Positions 34,220 through 44,281 of a stretch of 64,000 nt of DNA are shown piece after piece. Below the pieces are notes generated by a model. It was not told the DNA's origin. It saw only the letters and a program-made list of their open reading frames with translations, and ran no database searches. The stretch is taken from assembly GCA_949128115.1 (NCBI GenBank), contig OX421964.1:32542177-32606176 (forward strand), read 5' to 3'. This DNA comes from Anaspis maculata. Lineage: Eukaryota; Arthropoda; Insecta; Coleoptera; Scraptiidae. The translations under genes and the position numbers were made by a program. Numbering within the stretch: position 1 is the first letter of the stretch; every line of letters starts with the position of its first letter.

Positions 34220-35344
34220 TACAGGGTGTCCCAGAAATGGCGCATAAACTCTCCACTACGTTGTAGCGGACCTTCCAGGAAACTCTAGAAAAATAGTGAA
34301 AAAAATCCTCCTTGACCACTCTTCGAGATATAAGAGTTTGCATTTGAAAACTCAACTTCTTTATTTCTGTGATTTTTTCAAAACCGCAATATTTATCTCA
34401 TGGGGACAAAGCCCTTTTATCATTTTCTGGTGAAATAATCCTCAACAACTTTTGATTAACGGCTACAGCCAATTTTCAATTTTGCAAATTTTCAATCAAA
34501 TTACCCAGAAAATGGATCTGGCATCATCGGTGAAAAACAAATGAGTATGAGTAGGTATCTTGGTAGGTATACCTACAATCTGACATTGAATAAATAAAAA
34601 ATCGTCAATTTCTGACAATCAGATCAGTCAGTGTGATTAGAGTGTCATTTTGCAGGATTCCTGCCTCGTTTCCACTTTTCCGCGGCGAATTATGTATGCG
34701 GCTAGCGAATACAGTGATAAGTTACTGATTTTGGGAGAACGTCGCGGCAATCACTTGCAGGCGGAACGCATCATTTACCCCAGCAATACCCTCAAAGAAA
34801 GCATCCCGATCGTATGTGATGATGAGAACAGAAGAAAGAGCCAGAAGGACAGGACAGGTAGCATCTGCATTATTACAAGCAGATCGTGGCCGCCCTCGTC
34901 ATGTAAGGGTACCTGATGCTGAAGAGGACGTTTTCGAACTGCTTCAGAATCAACCAGATCGAAAGGCTCCCAAAGTATCACTGAGACTGCATAATGCACG
35001 GAAGTTGTTGAAATTACGTAGAGGTGCGATCGGTAGCTATCAGTTAGTAGCTGTGCCAGTAGGCACCAGTATCAGTACCTACAAGGAAATGTCTAAATTG
35101 GCCCTGACAATGACCGTTTCTATGATGACCATGTTTATATCGGAACAATTGTATTCTTACCTAGCGGTACGTATGTAGGTGAACACGTGCAGTCGTGCAC
35201 GTTTGCCAAATCGACCGTTCAGTTTTTTGGCGATAACTTAATAAATAAAAGCCAAAGAATTTTTCTACTATTTTTTCCCGACTCTATGATGAATTCTCAG
35301 CAACGTACTGGAGAGTTTATGCGCCATTTCTGGGACACCCTGTA
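34220..35344 (+). mobile_element. Tc1/mariner-like element with DUF4817-type ORF remnant
   Basis: TACAGGGTGTCCCAGAAATG... is inverted with only about one mismatch over 40 bp at the right end (...CATTTCTGGGACACCCTGTA), and the TA at each end could be the target duplication. Inside, about 34692-34990, frames encode EYSDKLLILGERRGNHLQAE, then (shifted) YPQRKHPDR, then RTEERARRTGQ and RGRPRHVRVPDAEEDVFELL: the N-terminal helix-turn-helix arrangement of DUF4817/mariner-like transposases. Frameshifts and stops break it and the DDE region is gone. Confidence 0.8.
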
Positions 35345-35360
35345 GAGCTGGATAGCTAAT

Positions 35361-35848
35361 AGGTTTGTTCCATCGGAAATCCCAAACTAGTCACCGACAG
35401 TTTGCAAACTGTAAACAATGCGCATGGCCCACTTCGGACCAGTTTCCGTCTGGCTGCTGCTCGTTGATGGAACAGCAAACCGTCAATCATGGCTAATGGC
35501 TAGGTACCTTATTTTATATCGTTTCGCAGTTTGCAGCTGGAAATAAGCCGTGTATTTTATAAATTAAATGAATGAATAATGAAACCACCAATCTAACCCA
35601 TATTATTTGTAAACATTGACCAGAAAAGGCTCGATGCCAAATAAATATATTTCGCTGCGCAAGCCCGGACGATAAGTTTCCGTAAAATCCGCAAACTTTT
35701 CTGGCCGTTCCGAAACTAGTTTGAGCCGATGGTGGAACAGCGGATCATCAGTCAGGGGATCGTCCGAGATTTTGATGGAACGCCAAAATCGTAATGCGCA
35801 TGCCGCTGACGTCCGCGGACCGTCAGGGACTGTTGATGGAACAAACCT
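35361..35848. mobile_element. MITE in the left end of the THAP element
   Basis: AGGTTTGTTCCATC / GATGGAACAAACCT ends, about 490 bp. It splits the host's inverted repeat: the right end continues from CTAATCAC without it. Confidence 0.7.
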
Positions 35849-36264
35849 AATACAACACATGCGTGTTGTCCGAACCCAGCTGGCCGCCATACTGTGCTAA
35901 AATGTTATTGGCTGACGGGCAACAAATCGGATTCAAAATATAAACCGCCGTCTTTTGTGCATTGGTGTTTACATTTGTTTCAAATATTAATTGTGAAATA
36001 ATAATTACCTGAAACTGGACGAGTCCTACAGGGAGAAAGCTAAGATGCTTGTACTTTTGTTTCGTAGAATGATTCTTGGTTCTTGAATCTTCCTATTATT
36101 CATTTTTTTTAATTATTGGTTAGTGGTTATGATTTCATTAATGTTGTTCATTACAAATTGCAACTCATTTTATTTCGGAATAGTTAACTACATACATGTT
36201 GGAAATGTAAGGTATTTGATGAATTGTTTCGAAGACAAAACGTAGAAACTCAAGCAAAAAACTA

Positions 36265-36404
36265 ATGGCGTCTTCGACTGGCCAGAACGGAGCCAATTCA
36301 GCTCGAAAATCGCTATCACTGATTGGGCAAGGATTTTCGAGAACCTATCGGATCCCCTGATTTTAGAGCCGAACTGGATCGGTTCTAGTGATTTTAAAAC
36401 GCTA
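36265..36404. mobile_element. Palindromic MITE related to 51965-52103
   Basis: GGCGTCTTCGACTGGCCAG... and ...GGTTCTAGTGATTTTAAAACGC are an imperfect palindrome; GATTTTAGAGCCGAACTGG and GATTTTCGAGAACC blocks match the element at 51965-52103. Confidence 0.6.
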
Positions 36405-36649
36405 CAAAACAACACAAACACGAACCTGATTTATATCACAAAAATAAAATGAAAACAATTATTGAAGTATAACATAATTGTTTACTTGTGCTTAATAATA
36501 ATTCCGACATAGCTTGGCTTGTTGATGCTTTCGGCATAGCTTGATCTGGTCATGATTCCGGCATAACTTGGCTTGTGGTTGTTGGAGCTTCCTGGATAGC
36601 TTGACTGCTTTCTGAAGCTACTGGAATGGGTCTCAGGTATACCGTGGTC

Positions 36650-36976
36650 TCAGGGTAGGCAAATCAAGTGAAGGAATTACATTGGGTTTCAGTTTCTTGA
36701 GCAATCCAATTCGCTCGAAGGCTTCATCCAAGAAATGATCTGAACAAACACGCTCTCATTGTTACGCAGCTAAATAAATGTTTGTTGATCCCTACTGATG
36801 GCCTGGAGCCACTCCACTTTGATCGTTTCGGAAACCTAAAATAATTCTTTTGTAATAAATGAAAAATCGGATAAAAACATCGAACTTACACATCACATGA
36901 TAGGTTATGCCGGTTTTGTTTTGTTTGTCGCTATTTTTGCTTGATTTTTGCAACTAGGCACAAAACAGGACGACAT
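36650..36976 (-). pseudogene. THAP-domain protein remnant
   Basis: From an ATG at 36976-36974: MSSCFVPSCKNQAKIATNKT gives the C-x4-C half of a C2CH THAP finger; after a one-base shift GITYHV, then a donor-like GTAAG and, past TATTTTAG, FPK; after another shift ETIKVEWLQAISRDQQTF; then DHFLDEAFERIGLLKKLKPN and VIPSL. Order and motifs (CxxxxC, H-x-FPK, W..AI.R, DHF, LKP.A/VP) are those of THAP domains. Two frame changes and a stop make it inactive. THAP domains begin P-element/THAP9 transposases, which fits its place inside an inverted-repeat element. Confidence 0.7.
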
Positions 36977-37555
36977 CAAGTCTTTTTCTTCAACAAATCA
37001 CTGAAAAACGTCGAGAAAACTTCGCACAAAGAAACGGATAAACAAGAAAAACGTCAAAAAATGACAATAGATTGCCATTTGGGTGACATTTGGCAATCAA
37101 AGTGACACTCAGGGATGACAATTATTCGCAGCTTTGCCAACCCACAAGCATTAAAGTAACTAAAAATTAGCACAGTATGGCGGCCAACACGCGTTTGATA
37201 AAAATTGTGGTGGGGGTATATTGTGATTAGCTATCCAGCTCTATATTCAGAAATCCGTGGATGTATCACAAGTAATATTCTGTCATTTGTCAAAAAATGA
37301 CATCTGTCAAAAATAATTTGACATATCATCAGTCGAAAGATCTTGTTTTTGTGATTTCAAAAATATATAATATATTGGGTGTGAAACCCATAATTAAGAT
37401 GCTACGGGCTGGGGCCTAAAATAAAAAACGGACGGTATAAGTTGTATATGGATATTACAGTTTATGTATTCAAGTTGACACTTGTCAAAATAACCTCAAA
37501 AATTATAAAAATTTCACAATTTTTGATAGAAACAAACACGTAAAACGTTGTACAA

Positions 37556-40500
37556 CACTCGTGGCTTGTTACACAAGATGCTTTCCGACACTCAGCCTCT
37601 CACAAAACTCGGGCTGCGCCCTCGTTCTGCAAATTTCGGCTTCGTGTCTGAAAACCACTTTATGTATAGTAGGTTCACTTGTACTGTGACTCTAGTTGGC
37701 TGGGCAAATTTTCTACTTTAGCATATTGTAGGCTTGCCGCTTTTTCACCTGGTGTGAAACTGACTTCTCTGGAAGTGAAGTTATATTTCTTATCAAATTG
37801 ATATTAAAATCTTGGAAAACTGACCTGGTCATATGTGGAAGTGTGACTAGGGGGACGCAGAGCTGTGTTACCGTCATTTAGACAACAAAAGAGCACGGGA
37901 CGGCCGCAAATCTAAGTCATCTTGACGGCGGCCCATTCAGAGTCGACAAAAACTCGTCCCGGAAAGCCCCAAAATGAAAGCAAATTGCAAATTGAAGGTA
38001 CTAACATCAATTTCGGTTCAATACGCAACTTTGAGCGGCTGGGTTTTTTGAAATTTGGTTTGATTTACTTTTTACACGTAAATTCTTTTGCCAATGACAG
38101 ACTGCAGAGCGATCCTTGTATCGCTCATAATTCTTCAGGGTTTGGCTTGTATTTTTGACTGGAAGAGGCGAAAGGGTTGATGATTGCATGGGACCCTTTT
38201 TTTAGACGAAGGGAATTGTATACTATTTAATTTGAAGCACCGAAAGTTGAACCGGCTTCAAGAGGTTAGGAATATTTTTCACAACTGTCAAATGTCAAAG
38301 TTCTCTTGATTCATTTGTTCATTGGCGAAAATTAAAAACAGGTCGAAAAATTGTTACATTTTCCAATAAAATGGAAAAAAGCGTCAGACATCACGTCCCG
38401 CAAAAATGTTCCGGCTATCTGCGAAGGAAATAGGTACGCAAAAAATGTGTTTCAAACACGGGTTTCAAAACTGGTCCGGCCAGAGCAGCCAACTGCAAAG
38501 TTTTGGGGATTTTCTATATTTCACATTTGGAAACTTAGAAACAAAATCTCACAGCCGACTAGAATCACGGTACAAGTGAACCCACTTTATTACTTCGATG
38601 TGGAATTGTTAAATTTTGAAGCTTTCTGCGGAAAAAGATACTCTTGTTCAATGTTCAACTTCGATAAGATGCACCGTTTTCGAGAAAAATCCATTTCAAC
38701 ATTTCAATGCATTAATTGCTCTGAAATGTACAGAGTGTTCACGCGAGACGGATATATCCCCTCCTTAAAAACTTTCCCTTCGTGATAATTAAAAAAAGAA
38801 AAACTATCCTATAACAATTTTTTCCGGAGTTTATGAAAATGTCAAGTATGATTTTCCATTTCGTGCCAATAAATACAGGGTGTCGCAATTTTTTTTGCAT
38901 TTTTTCGAAACACCCTGTATTTTGTCATCAGCATCACAGTCGATTCACATTCTCAACCGGATTACAAAAATGCATCACACTTCTAAATGTTTTTGAAAAA
39001 ATTGAAAAAAGGGTCCTTGCACGATTTTTTTTTATTGCCTCCAATGATGCTTTGGTAGCCAAATAGCACCACAGACTGAACGGTTTTTTGAAAATCTTGA
39101 TATATAATTTTATTTTTTAAATTTAAAACACAAAAACTGTTAGGCATGCAACTTCCATGCACCGATATGTCAGCTGCGGGATGACGTCATCGTGCCCTGG
39201 GCTGGGGCTACTTGATTCTACACTAACAGATTGCGACTACGAATTTTGAATGTTTGACATATCTCACTGTCACCGTCTTAAGACATCTGTGGGGCTGACG
39301 CTCAATTCACCTTTCTCGCTGTCATGGAAAAATGTGAATTGTCATGCGCGGAAAAACTGGCGGGAATTAGCTGGGGACCCTAGATTTTTAAAATTGCCGA
39401 CCGCGAGAGCAAGTGAGGACATAACCCAACTTTTTCGTTCAATTTTTACTTCAAACTTCAAAGTTCCACTCAACTCACTGCATTATGCCGAAGTGCTGTA
39501 TATCGCTCATTGCCCCAATTCTTCAAGGAAAACGACGGGAGTGCCTATGTTTCTTTTCCCGCTTGTAGTCTTTCAACATAGCTAGACGTTTTGTCCATTT
39601 CACATTATTATGACCGACCATGGCTGAACCAACTCAATCACGATCTACTAGCTATATCACTGATTTATTCGATTTAATTATCAGTTTATCACTCACTCTA
39701 TCACTATCAATCACACTTTCACTAACGCAGGAACACAGGAGAACTTATTTGAAACGTACGATGCTTGGCGGGAGAAAGAGCAAAATAGCCGAATCACGAG
39801 CCGAATTGACGTTGATGTTGACGTTGCGCATCTGAAAATTGACATCGCTGCCATTGCCAACCTCACACCACCAAAACAACCAAAATCGGTACTGCGCATG
39901 ACAACTGTAGCTTCTTGAATAACGGAAAGGGTGAATTCAGGTTGAAAAGCGCGCAGCACGAGCTTGGGGATGGCCCTGACACGTGAGCAAGGGCGACGGC
40001 GCTGTTCGCGGCTCCAAAATTGAAATAGGTCTGTAAAATAATGAAGATTTCAATTTTTGCGGGGTTTCAGGGCGCAGGGCTGCAACCTCCCAAAGAAAAA
40101 AAACTTGCAATCGAAAAATAGAACTCTCGGGTTGACGTCATCGTGGTCATACAAGGTCATTGTAGAAGCGACCGCGTTTTTTGCGCGAAAAAAAAAATTC
40201 AAACTTTGATCTTCATAAAGGCTGGACCAATTTTTTTGAAATTTTTTTTTGGCCGGAAATTATTGTTGTGGATAACGTTTTGAATGATTTTATGAAGCAA
40301 TCGTCTCAATATAAAATTCATGCAAGGATCCTATTCACAATGGCATCTCAGAAACAATTTTTAGAAATCAGATATGTCCCGGATATTTTATTAGTCATTC
40401 TATGTCATTCTGTCATCTCGAAAAAAAAACAGAGTTTTCTGAACATATTTGAATTCTGAAATGGATCCATCATTAAAAAAAAATATTTGAATATTTTTCA

Positions 40501-40930
40501 ATTTTTTCAGAAAATTCTTTAGAAGTGTCATGCATTTTTGTAATCAGGATAACAGTGTGCATTGATTGTGGTGATCATCGCCCACATACCCAAATTAACC
40601 AATCAGAACTACCGAATGAGACCCACACGTGACTCGGTTTAAGCTATCGATTATTGCACACTAGCAGGTGATTAATGCACACTAGGTATTGCACCGGATT
40701 GAAATATTTTCGGGCCCACAACTAATATTAAATCAAAACGACTGTATTTATACTTGTTTGGATTGAAATTTTAGTACTGATGCTTTTAAAAAGTCTTCCA
40801 CCTACTAGAGGATACAATTTCACAACCTATTCGACTTCGTTTCAGCATTGTTTCCAGCAACGAGGCCCTTTCCTTAATCCGCGACTGTGCACTCTCCTTT
40901 CATGCTTTGTCAACAAACTGTGAGTGACAA
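37556..40930. other. Long gene-free region, fragments of dispersed repeats
   Basis: GTGTTACCGTCATTTAGACA...AGCACGGGAC at 37868-37900 resembles 5586-5620 (GTGTTACCGTCATCTAGACA...AGCACAGGAC). A TACAGGGTGTCGC (38875) and CACCCTGTA (38920) pair frames about 50 bp. TGACGTCATCGTG occurs at 39182 and 40134. The frames at 38351-38785 and 39250-39585 resemble no protein that I know. Confidence 0.4.
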
Positions 40931-41220
40931 TGGGGCCTTGCAATTGAAAAACTCAACGTGAGGTCGCCACTACTGTAGGGGGCGCCTACTTCGATAAAGC
41001 GGCCGTAACGACGCGAAAAACAGGGGAGTTTGAGTAGTTTGACCAGTAACTGACAGTGACTGGAGACGTCAAGCAAGAAACAGAGGTTATCCAAATTTCA
41101 AATCAAGACATAAAATGACGGACGTCGGTCGCTGAAGCGTCAACGCCGTCAAAATCGTCGGATTTGCCCCCAACGGTCGTGGCGCCCTCGGTGTGTAAAA
41201 GTGGCAGTGCAAGGCCCCAT
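40931..41220. mobile_element. MITE, copy 2 (pair with 4991-5290)
   Basis: Same ends TGGGGCCTTGCA / TGCAAGGCCCCA and body as copy 1; lacks about ten A-rich bases. No duplicated flank could be recognised. Confidence 0.85.
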
Positions 41221-41813
41221 TATAGGTTTTGGCTCTACCAGTCTACCGCCCATGTGAACTACTGTGTTGTGAACTACCACTCATGGCAAAAGAATTATTA
41301 TTATTTAGCCAAGCAGAATGGGGCTGTAAAGGCAAAACAAATTGTAGAGGGCGACGTGTACTATGCATCCAATTTGACATTCTATGAAATGATGGCAATC
41401 TGATGGCAATGTCACACTGTGTCACATTTGAAGCGGACGGTTTGAATTAAAAAAGTGACTGAGGTGAAAAAGCGCTCCGCTTCGAAGGAGAGGAAAAAGA
41501 ATTGGTGCCAAAGTAGATAACAGATAGGTACCTACCTAAAGAAACAAATAATAACCTATTGTGAGATTGTGACGCTGCTACTTGGGGGTGAGCGAATTCT
41601 CTCCCTGACTTTGTCGGGGTAGGTAGATACCTAATGATCTGGGGCCCCATATTTTCTAGCAGAGAGTAGCAGAGTAGAGAAAATGAAACGATGATGAGGC
41701 AGGTAGGATACGATAGTATAAAACTTTACATAGTTAGGTATACCAGAGTATCTGCCTACTTCTATACAATCACAAATTTCGGTGTTTGCTCAATAGTTGT
41801 TGGAGAAGGCGAG

Positions 41814-42413
41814 TCAGTATGAGAAAATTGTATGAGGTTTAGCATCAGTACTCTTTGGACCAAGACGTAAGTAATGGGTAGCCTGTGGGGGCTTAGCATC
41901 AGAACTCGAACGTTGTGCCAAGTCTGGGGCACTTGTAGGTAGGTAGGCTGTTACCGGCACGTCCAGGCTTCGGGGAGCTGGTAGAGGATAGTCAGTAGCT
42001 TGGACCGTGTATGGGGTTGGCCTGGGAGAGCTTGGCACCACATGTTCAGCCCGAATCAGAGGGCAGGCAAATGAATCGTCTAGCTGTATCGGAAAGTATC
42101 TGACAACCATTTTGACTTTTCGAGGGATGAGATGTTGACGGCAGCAATGGGCGAGTTCAGCAAGCTCCATGGTGGAACCCGTGGATCTAGTTACCAAAAA
42201 TAAGCTGCTGGCCGGCTTGGTCGGTCCACTATCTGATCCACCGCTACCATAAACCAACTGTGGTGGAAAAAATCGCGATTTGGCGGCTGTGACCGTTCGA
42301 GAGGCGCATGCGGCATACACCAATGGCACCCAATATAGGACCCATAGGACCTGCTGAACGCGCCCAATGACATCATGGTGACAGCGGTGCATAGTACAAT
42401 GCGAATGCGCCAT
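41814..42413 (-). CDS. Hypothetical secreted proline-rich protein, 199 codons
   Basis: I do not recognise this ORF. It is the longest open frame in the window that overlaps neither a recognised gene nor a palindrome arm. Near its N-terminus, after a basic MHRCHHDVIGR, there is a hydrophobic VLWVLYWVPLVYA with an Ala-x-Ala-like end: a plausible signal peptide. The rest is rich in Pro, Ser, Thr and Ala with repeated short segments (SSPRPTP, PLPAPRS, LPTSAP) and contains two adjacent Cys. About 50 bases upstream on the minus strand is CTGTATAGCGGC, a weak TATA-like site. No AATAAA was seen just downstream. It may be one exon of a cuticle-like or other secreted protein, or a chance ORF in a GC-richer patch. 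Confidence 0.35.
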   Translation of the reverse strand: MAHSHCTMHRCHHDVIGRVQQVLWVLYWVPLVYAACASRTVTAAKSRFFPPQLVYGSGGSDSGPTKPASSLFLVTRSTGSTMELAELAHCCRQHLIPRKVKMVVRYFPIQLDDSFACPLIRAEHVVPSSPRPTPYTVQATDYPLPAPRSLDVPVTAYLPTSAPDLAQRSSSDAKPPQATHYLRLGPKSTDAKPHTIFSY

Positions 42414-42499
42414 TAATTCAGGCTTTTGCCGCTATACAGCCCCATTCGCTCAATTCAGTAGTGAGCTTTTTCTTAAACATTTAACAAACAAACAAAACA

Positions 42500-43195
42500 T
42501 TACACCGAATCGGTCGAGACACTCTCAAAATACTGATCGGGGGCGGCACGCGGAGGCGGCGGCGGTGAACACCTCTCAGTGTTGCAATAACTCGGGGCGG
42601 CGGCGGTTCAAACACAACCCAGTTTTGAGGCGAACACCACAAATAAATTTATTCAAATCGGTCGAGCCACTCTCAAGATCCTCGTCGGAGGCGGCACGCG
42701 GAGGCGGCGGAAGTTTTTTTTTCAAAGCAACCTCAGTTTTGAAATGAACAAAAGAAACAAAAATTATTTGAATCGGTCAAGCCACTCTCAAGATCCTTGT
42801 CGGGGGCGGCACGCGGAGGCGGCGGTGGATTTTTCCACTTTTAAAGCACCCCATCAGTGATGGGGCGAATAAAACAAAAAAGAAATTATTCAAATCGGTC
42901 GAGCCACTCTCAAGATCCTCGTCGAGGGCGGCACGCGGAGGCGGTGGCGTTTTTTTTAACCATATATCTCAGTGTTGTGGCGAACACAACAAAAGAGAAA
43001 TATTATTCAAATCGGTCGAGCCACTCTCGAGATTCTTCTTGGGGGCGGCACGTGGCGAGGCGGCGGCGGTTTTCTTCCTTTTTAAATAACCACCCCATCA
43101 GTGTTGAGACGAATAAAACAAAAAAAATTATTCAAATCGGTCGAGCCACTCTCAAGATCCCAGTCGGGCCGGAAGTCGGGGGCGGCAAATAAAAA
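42500..43195. repeat. GC-rich tandem repeat, about 120-bp unit, six copies
   Basis: Units contain AAATCGGTCGAGCCACTCTC, AAGATCCTCGTCGG and GGCGGCACGCGGAGGCGGCGG followed by an AT-rich tail with AACAAAA. Landmark GGCGGCACG at about 42543, 42691, 42807, 42928 and 43046, plus a last truncated unit. GC-rich and AT-rich halves alternate. The ORF at 42857-43192 merely reads through the repeat. Confidence 0.88.
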
Positions 43196-43540
43196 ACTAA
43201 ATCGATTGCAATTCGAATATACAGGGTGTCGCATCAACAAAAAAAGTTTTAGGTTGTAAAATAGGTACCTATATTAGTTTCTAATCTTAAAATCTACTAC
43301 GGAAAAAAATGTCCAAGAGAAGAAAAGCTTTTTCCTTTTCAAATTATCTCAAAGGGGAAACCTCCAGGATAGGGGGGGGGGAGGCGGATTCTCGCGTGAT
43401 CACCCTGGACATTATAAATAATAGCTATTCAAAGTTCAACTTTGCAAAGACGTAAGTATATATCTTCGCTTTAATTAGATAGAGTTACTTTACTCACTTA
43501 CTTTAGGTAAAATATGCATTTTCTGAAATAAGTAGGTAGG

Positions 43541-43776
43541 TACAGTTGCGAGCGAAATGATTCATACGGCACCGCTAGGAAGTCGGCTGGATTTCAGAAA
43601 TGTTAATAATGTTATCTGCTTGGATTGTTCTTGAATGCCAGTTTTGCTTAGAGATTGATCGTAATCAAAACTGGCATTCAAGAACGAACCAAGCAGCTAA
43701 CATTTCTGAAATCGACCCGACTTCCTAGCATAGACTTCCTAGCGGTGCCGTATGAATCATTTCGCTCCCAACTGTA
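43541..43776. mobile_element. Tc1/mariner-type MITE (236 bp)
   Basis: TACAGTTGCGAGCGAAATGA and its inverse with one or two differences; the arms extend about 100 bp through CATACGGCACCGCTAGGAAG and CTGGCATTCAAGAAC. TA at both ends. Lies about 500 bp upstream of eIF4A. Confidence 0.85.
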
Positions 43777-44281
43777 CCTCGGTAGGTACACTTGCATTTT
43801 CCCCAGAAAGTTTACTCTTTATTATTGGAATAATAATAATTAAAATTGCACTTATTTTGTGGCCGCTGTTATGGAGACCCCGATATTAAACAAGAGCACC
43901 GGCTACGGTCGGCCGCAAAATTCCCAGTGTCAGATATCAACACTTTCAAATTACCCGCTCTCGAGCAGGGTTTGACAGGCCGTCGCACCTGGCCGGCCAT
44001 CTTCAAGTTCCGTTCGGCAAACGTCAACCAATCGTCTACCGTTCTTCCGCGCTGAAAAGTTGCACCAAAAGTCTAGTCGAATTCGTGCCTTTCTGGCCAC
44101 TAGCACAAGTCATTTTCACCCCAGTTGTCATCCCTATTGCGCGGGATTGACATAAGCGGCCAACCGGAGAGCTGTTGACCCACCCTTCCATTCTCGAGGA
44201 TAGGCCGTTCCGGCGTAGGAATATACCACCTTGCATTCTGCATTGGAAGTCTTTCCGTTTCAAACCAAACGCGAGTGAACA
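43777..44281 (+). promoter_or_regulatory. eIF4A upstream region
   Basis: GC-richer than its surroundings (44000-44280), as expected for a housekeeping promoter, but I see no TATA box at a convincing place. The overlapping ORFs here (44036-44357, minus) look like composition artefacts. Confidence 0.3.

Larger units (their letters stand above)
35345..37241 (-). mobile_element. Element with THAP remnant, adjoining the previous one
   Basis: GAGCTGGATAGCTAAT at 35345 inverts to ATTAGCTATCCAGCTC ending 37241; further in, GGCCGCCATACTGTGCTAA is paired with TTAGCACAGTATGGCGGCC, so the inverted ends are about 100 bp, interrupted on the left by the MITE at 35361-35848. It carries the THAP sequence at 36650-36976 and a palindromic MITE near 36265-36404. 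Confidence 0.72.
33410..37555. mobile_element. Outer foldback of a nested stack
   Basis: The left arm (about 33410-33633 plus 34201-34219) and right arm (37245-37555) are inverted: ACGTGTTTGTT, ACCGTCCGTTTTTTATTTTG, GCCCGTAGCATCTT, CACCC...ATATATTATATATTTTTGAAATC and CCACGGATTTCTGAATA on the left all reappear inverted on the right. The arms meet at ...CTGAATATA / TATATTCAG, where two further elements sit. The left arm carries another insertion at 33634-34200. Confidence 0.8.

Noticed and set aside
38351..38785. 144-codon ORF (MLHFPIKWKKASD...)
   Set aside because: No recognisable domain, lies among dispersed-repeat fragments, no splice or promoter context; probably chance.
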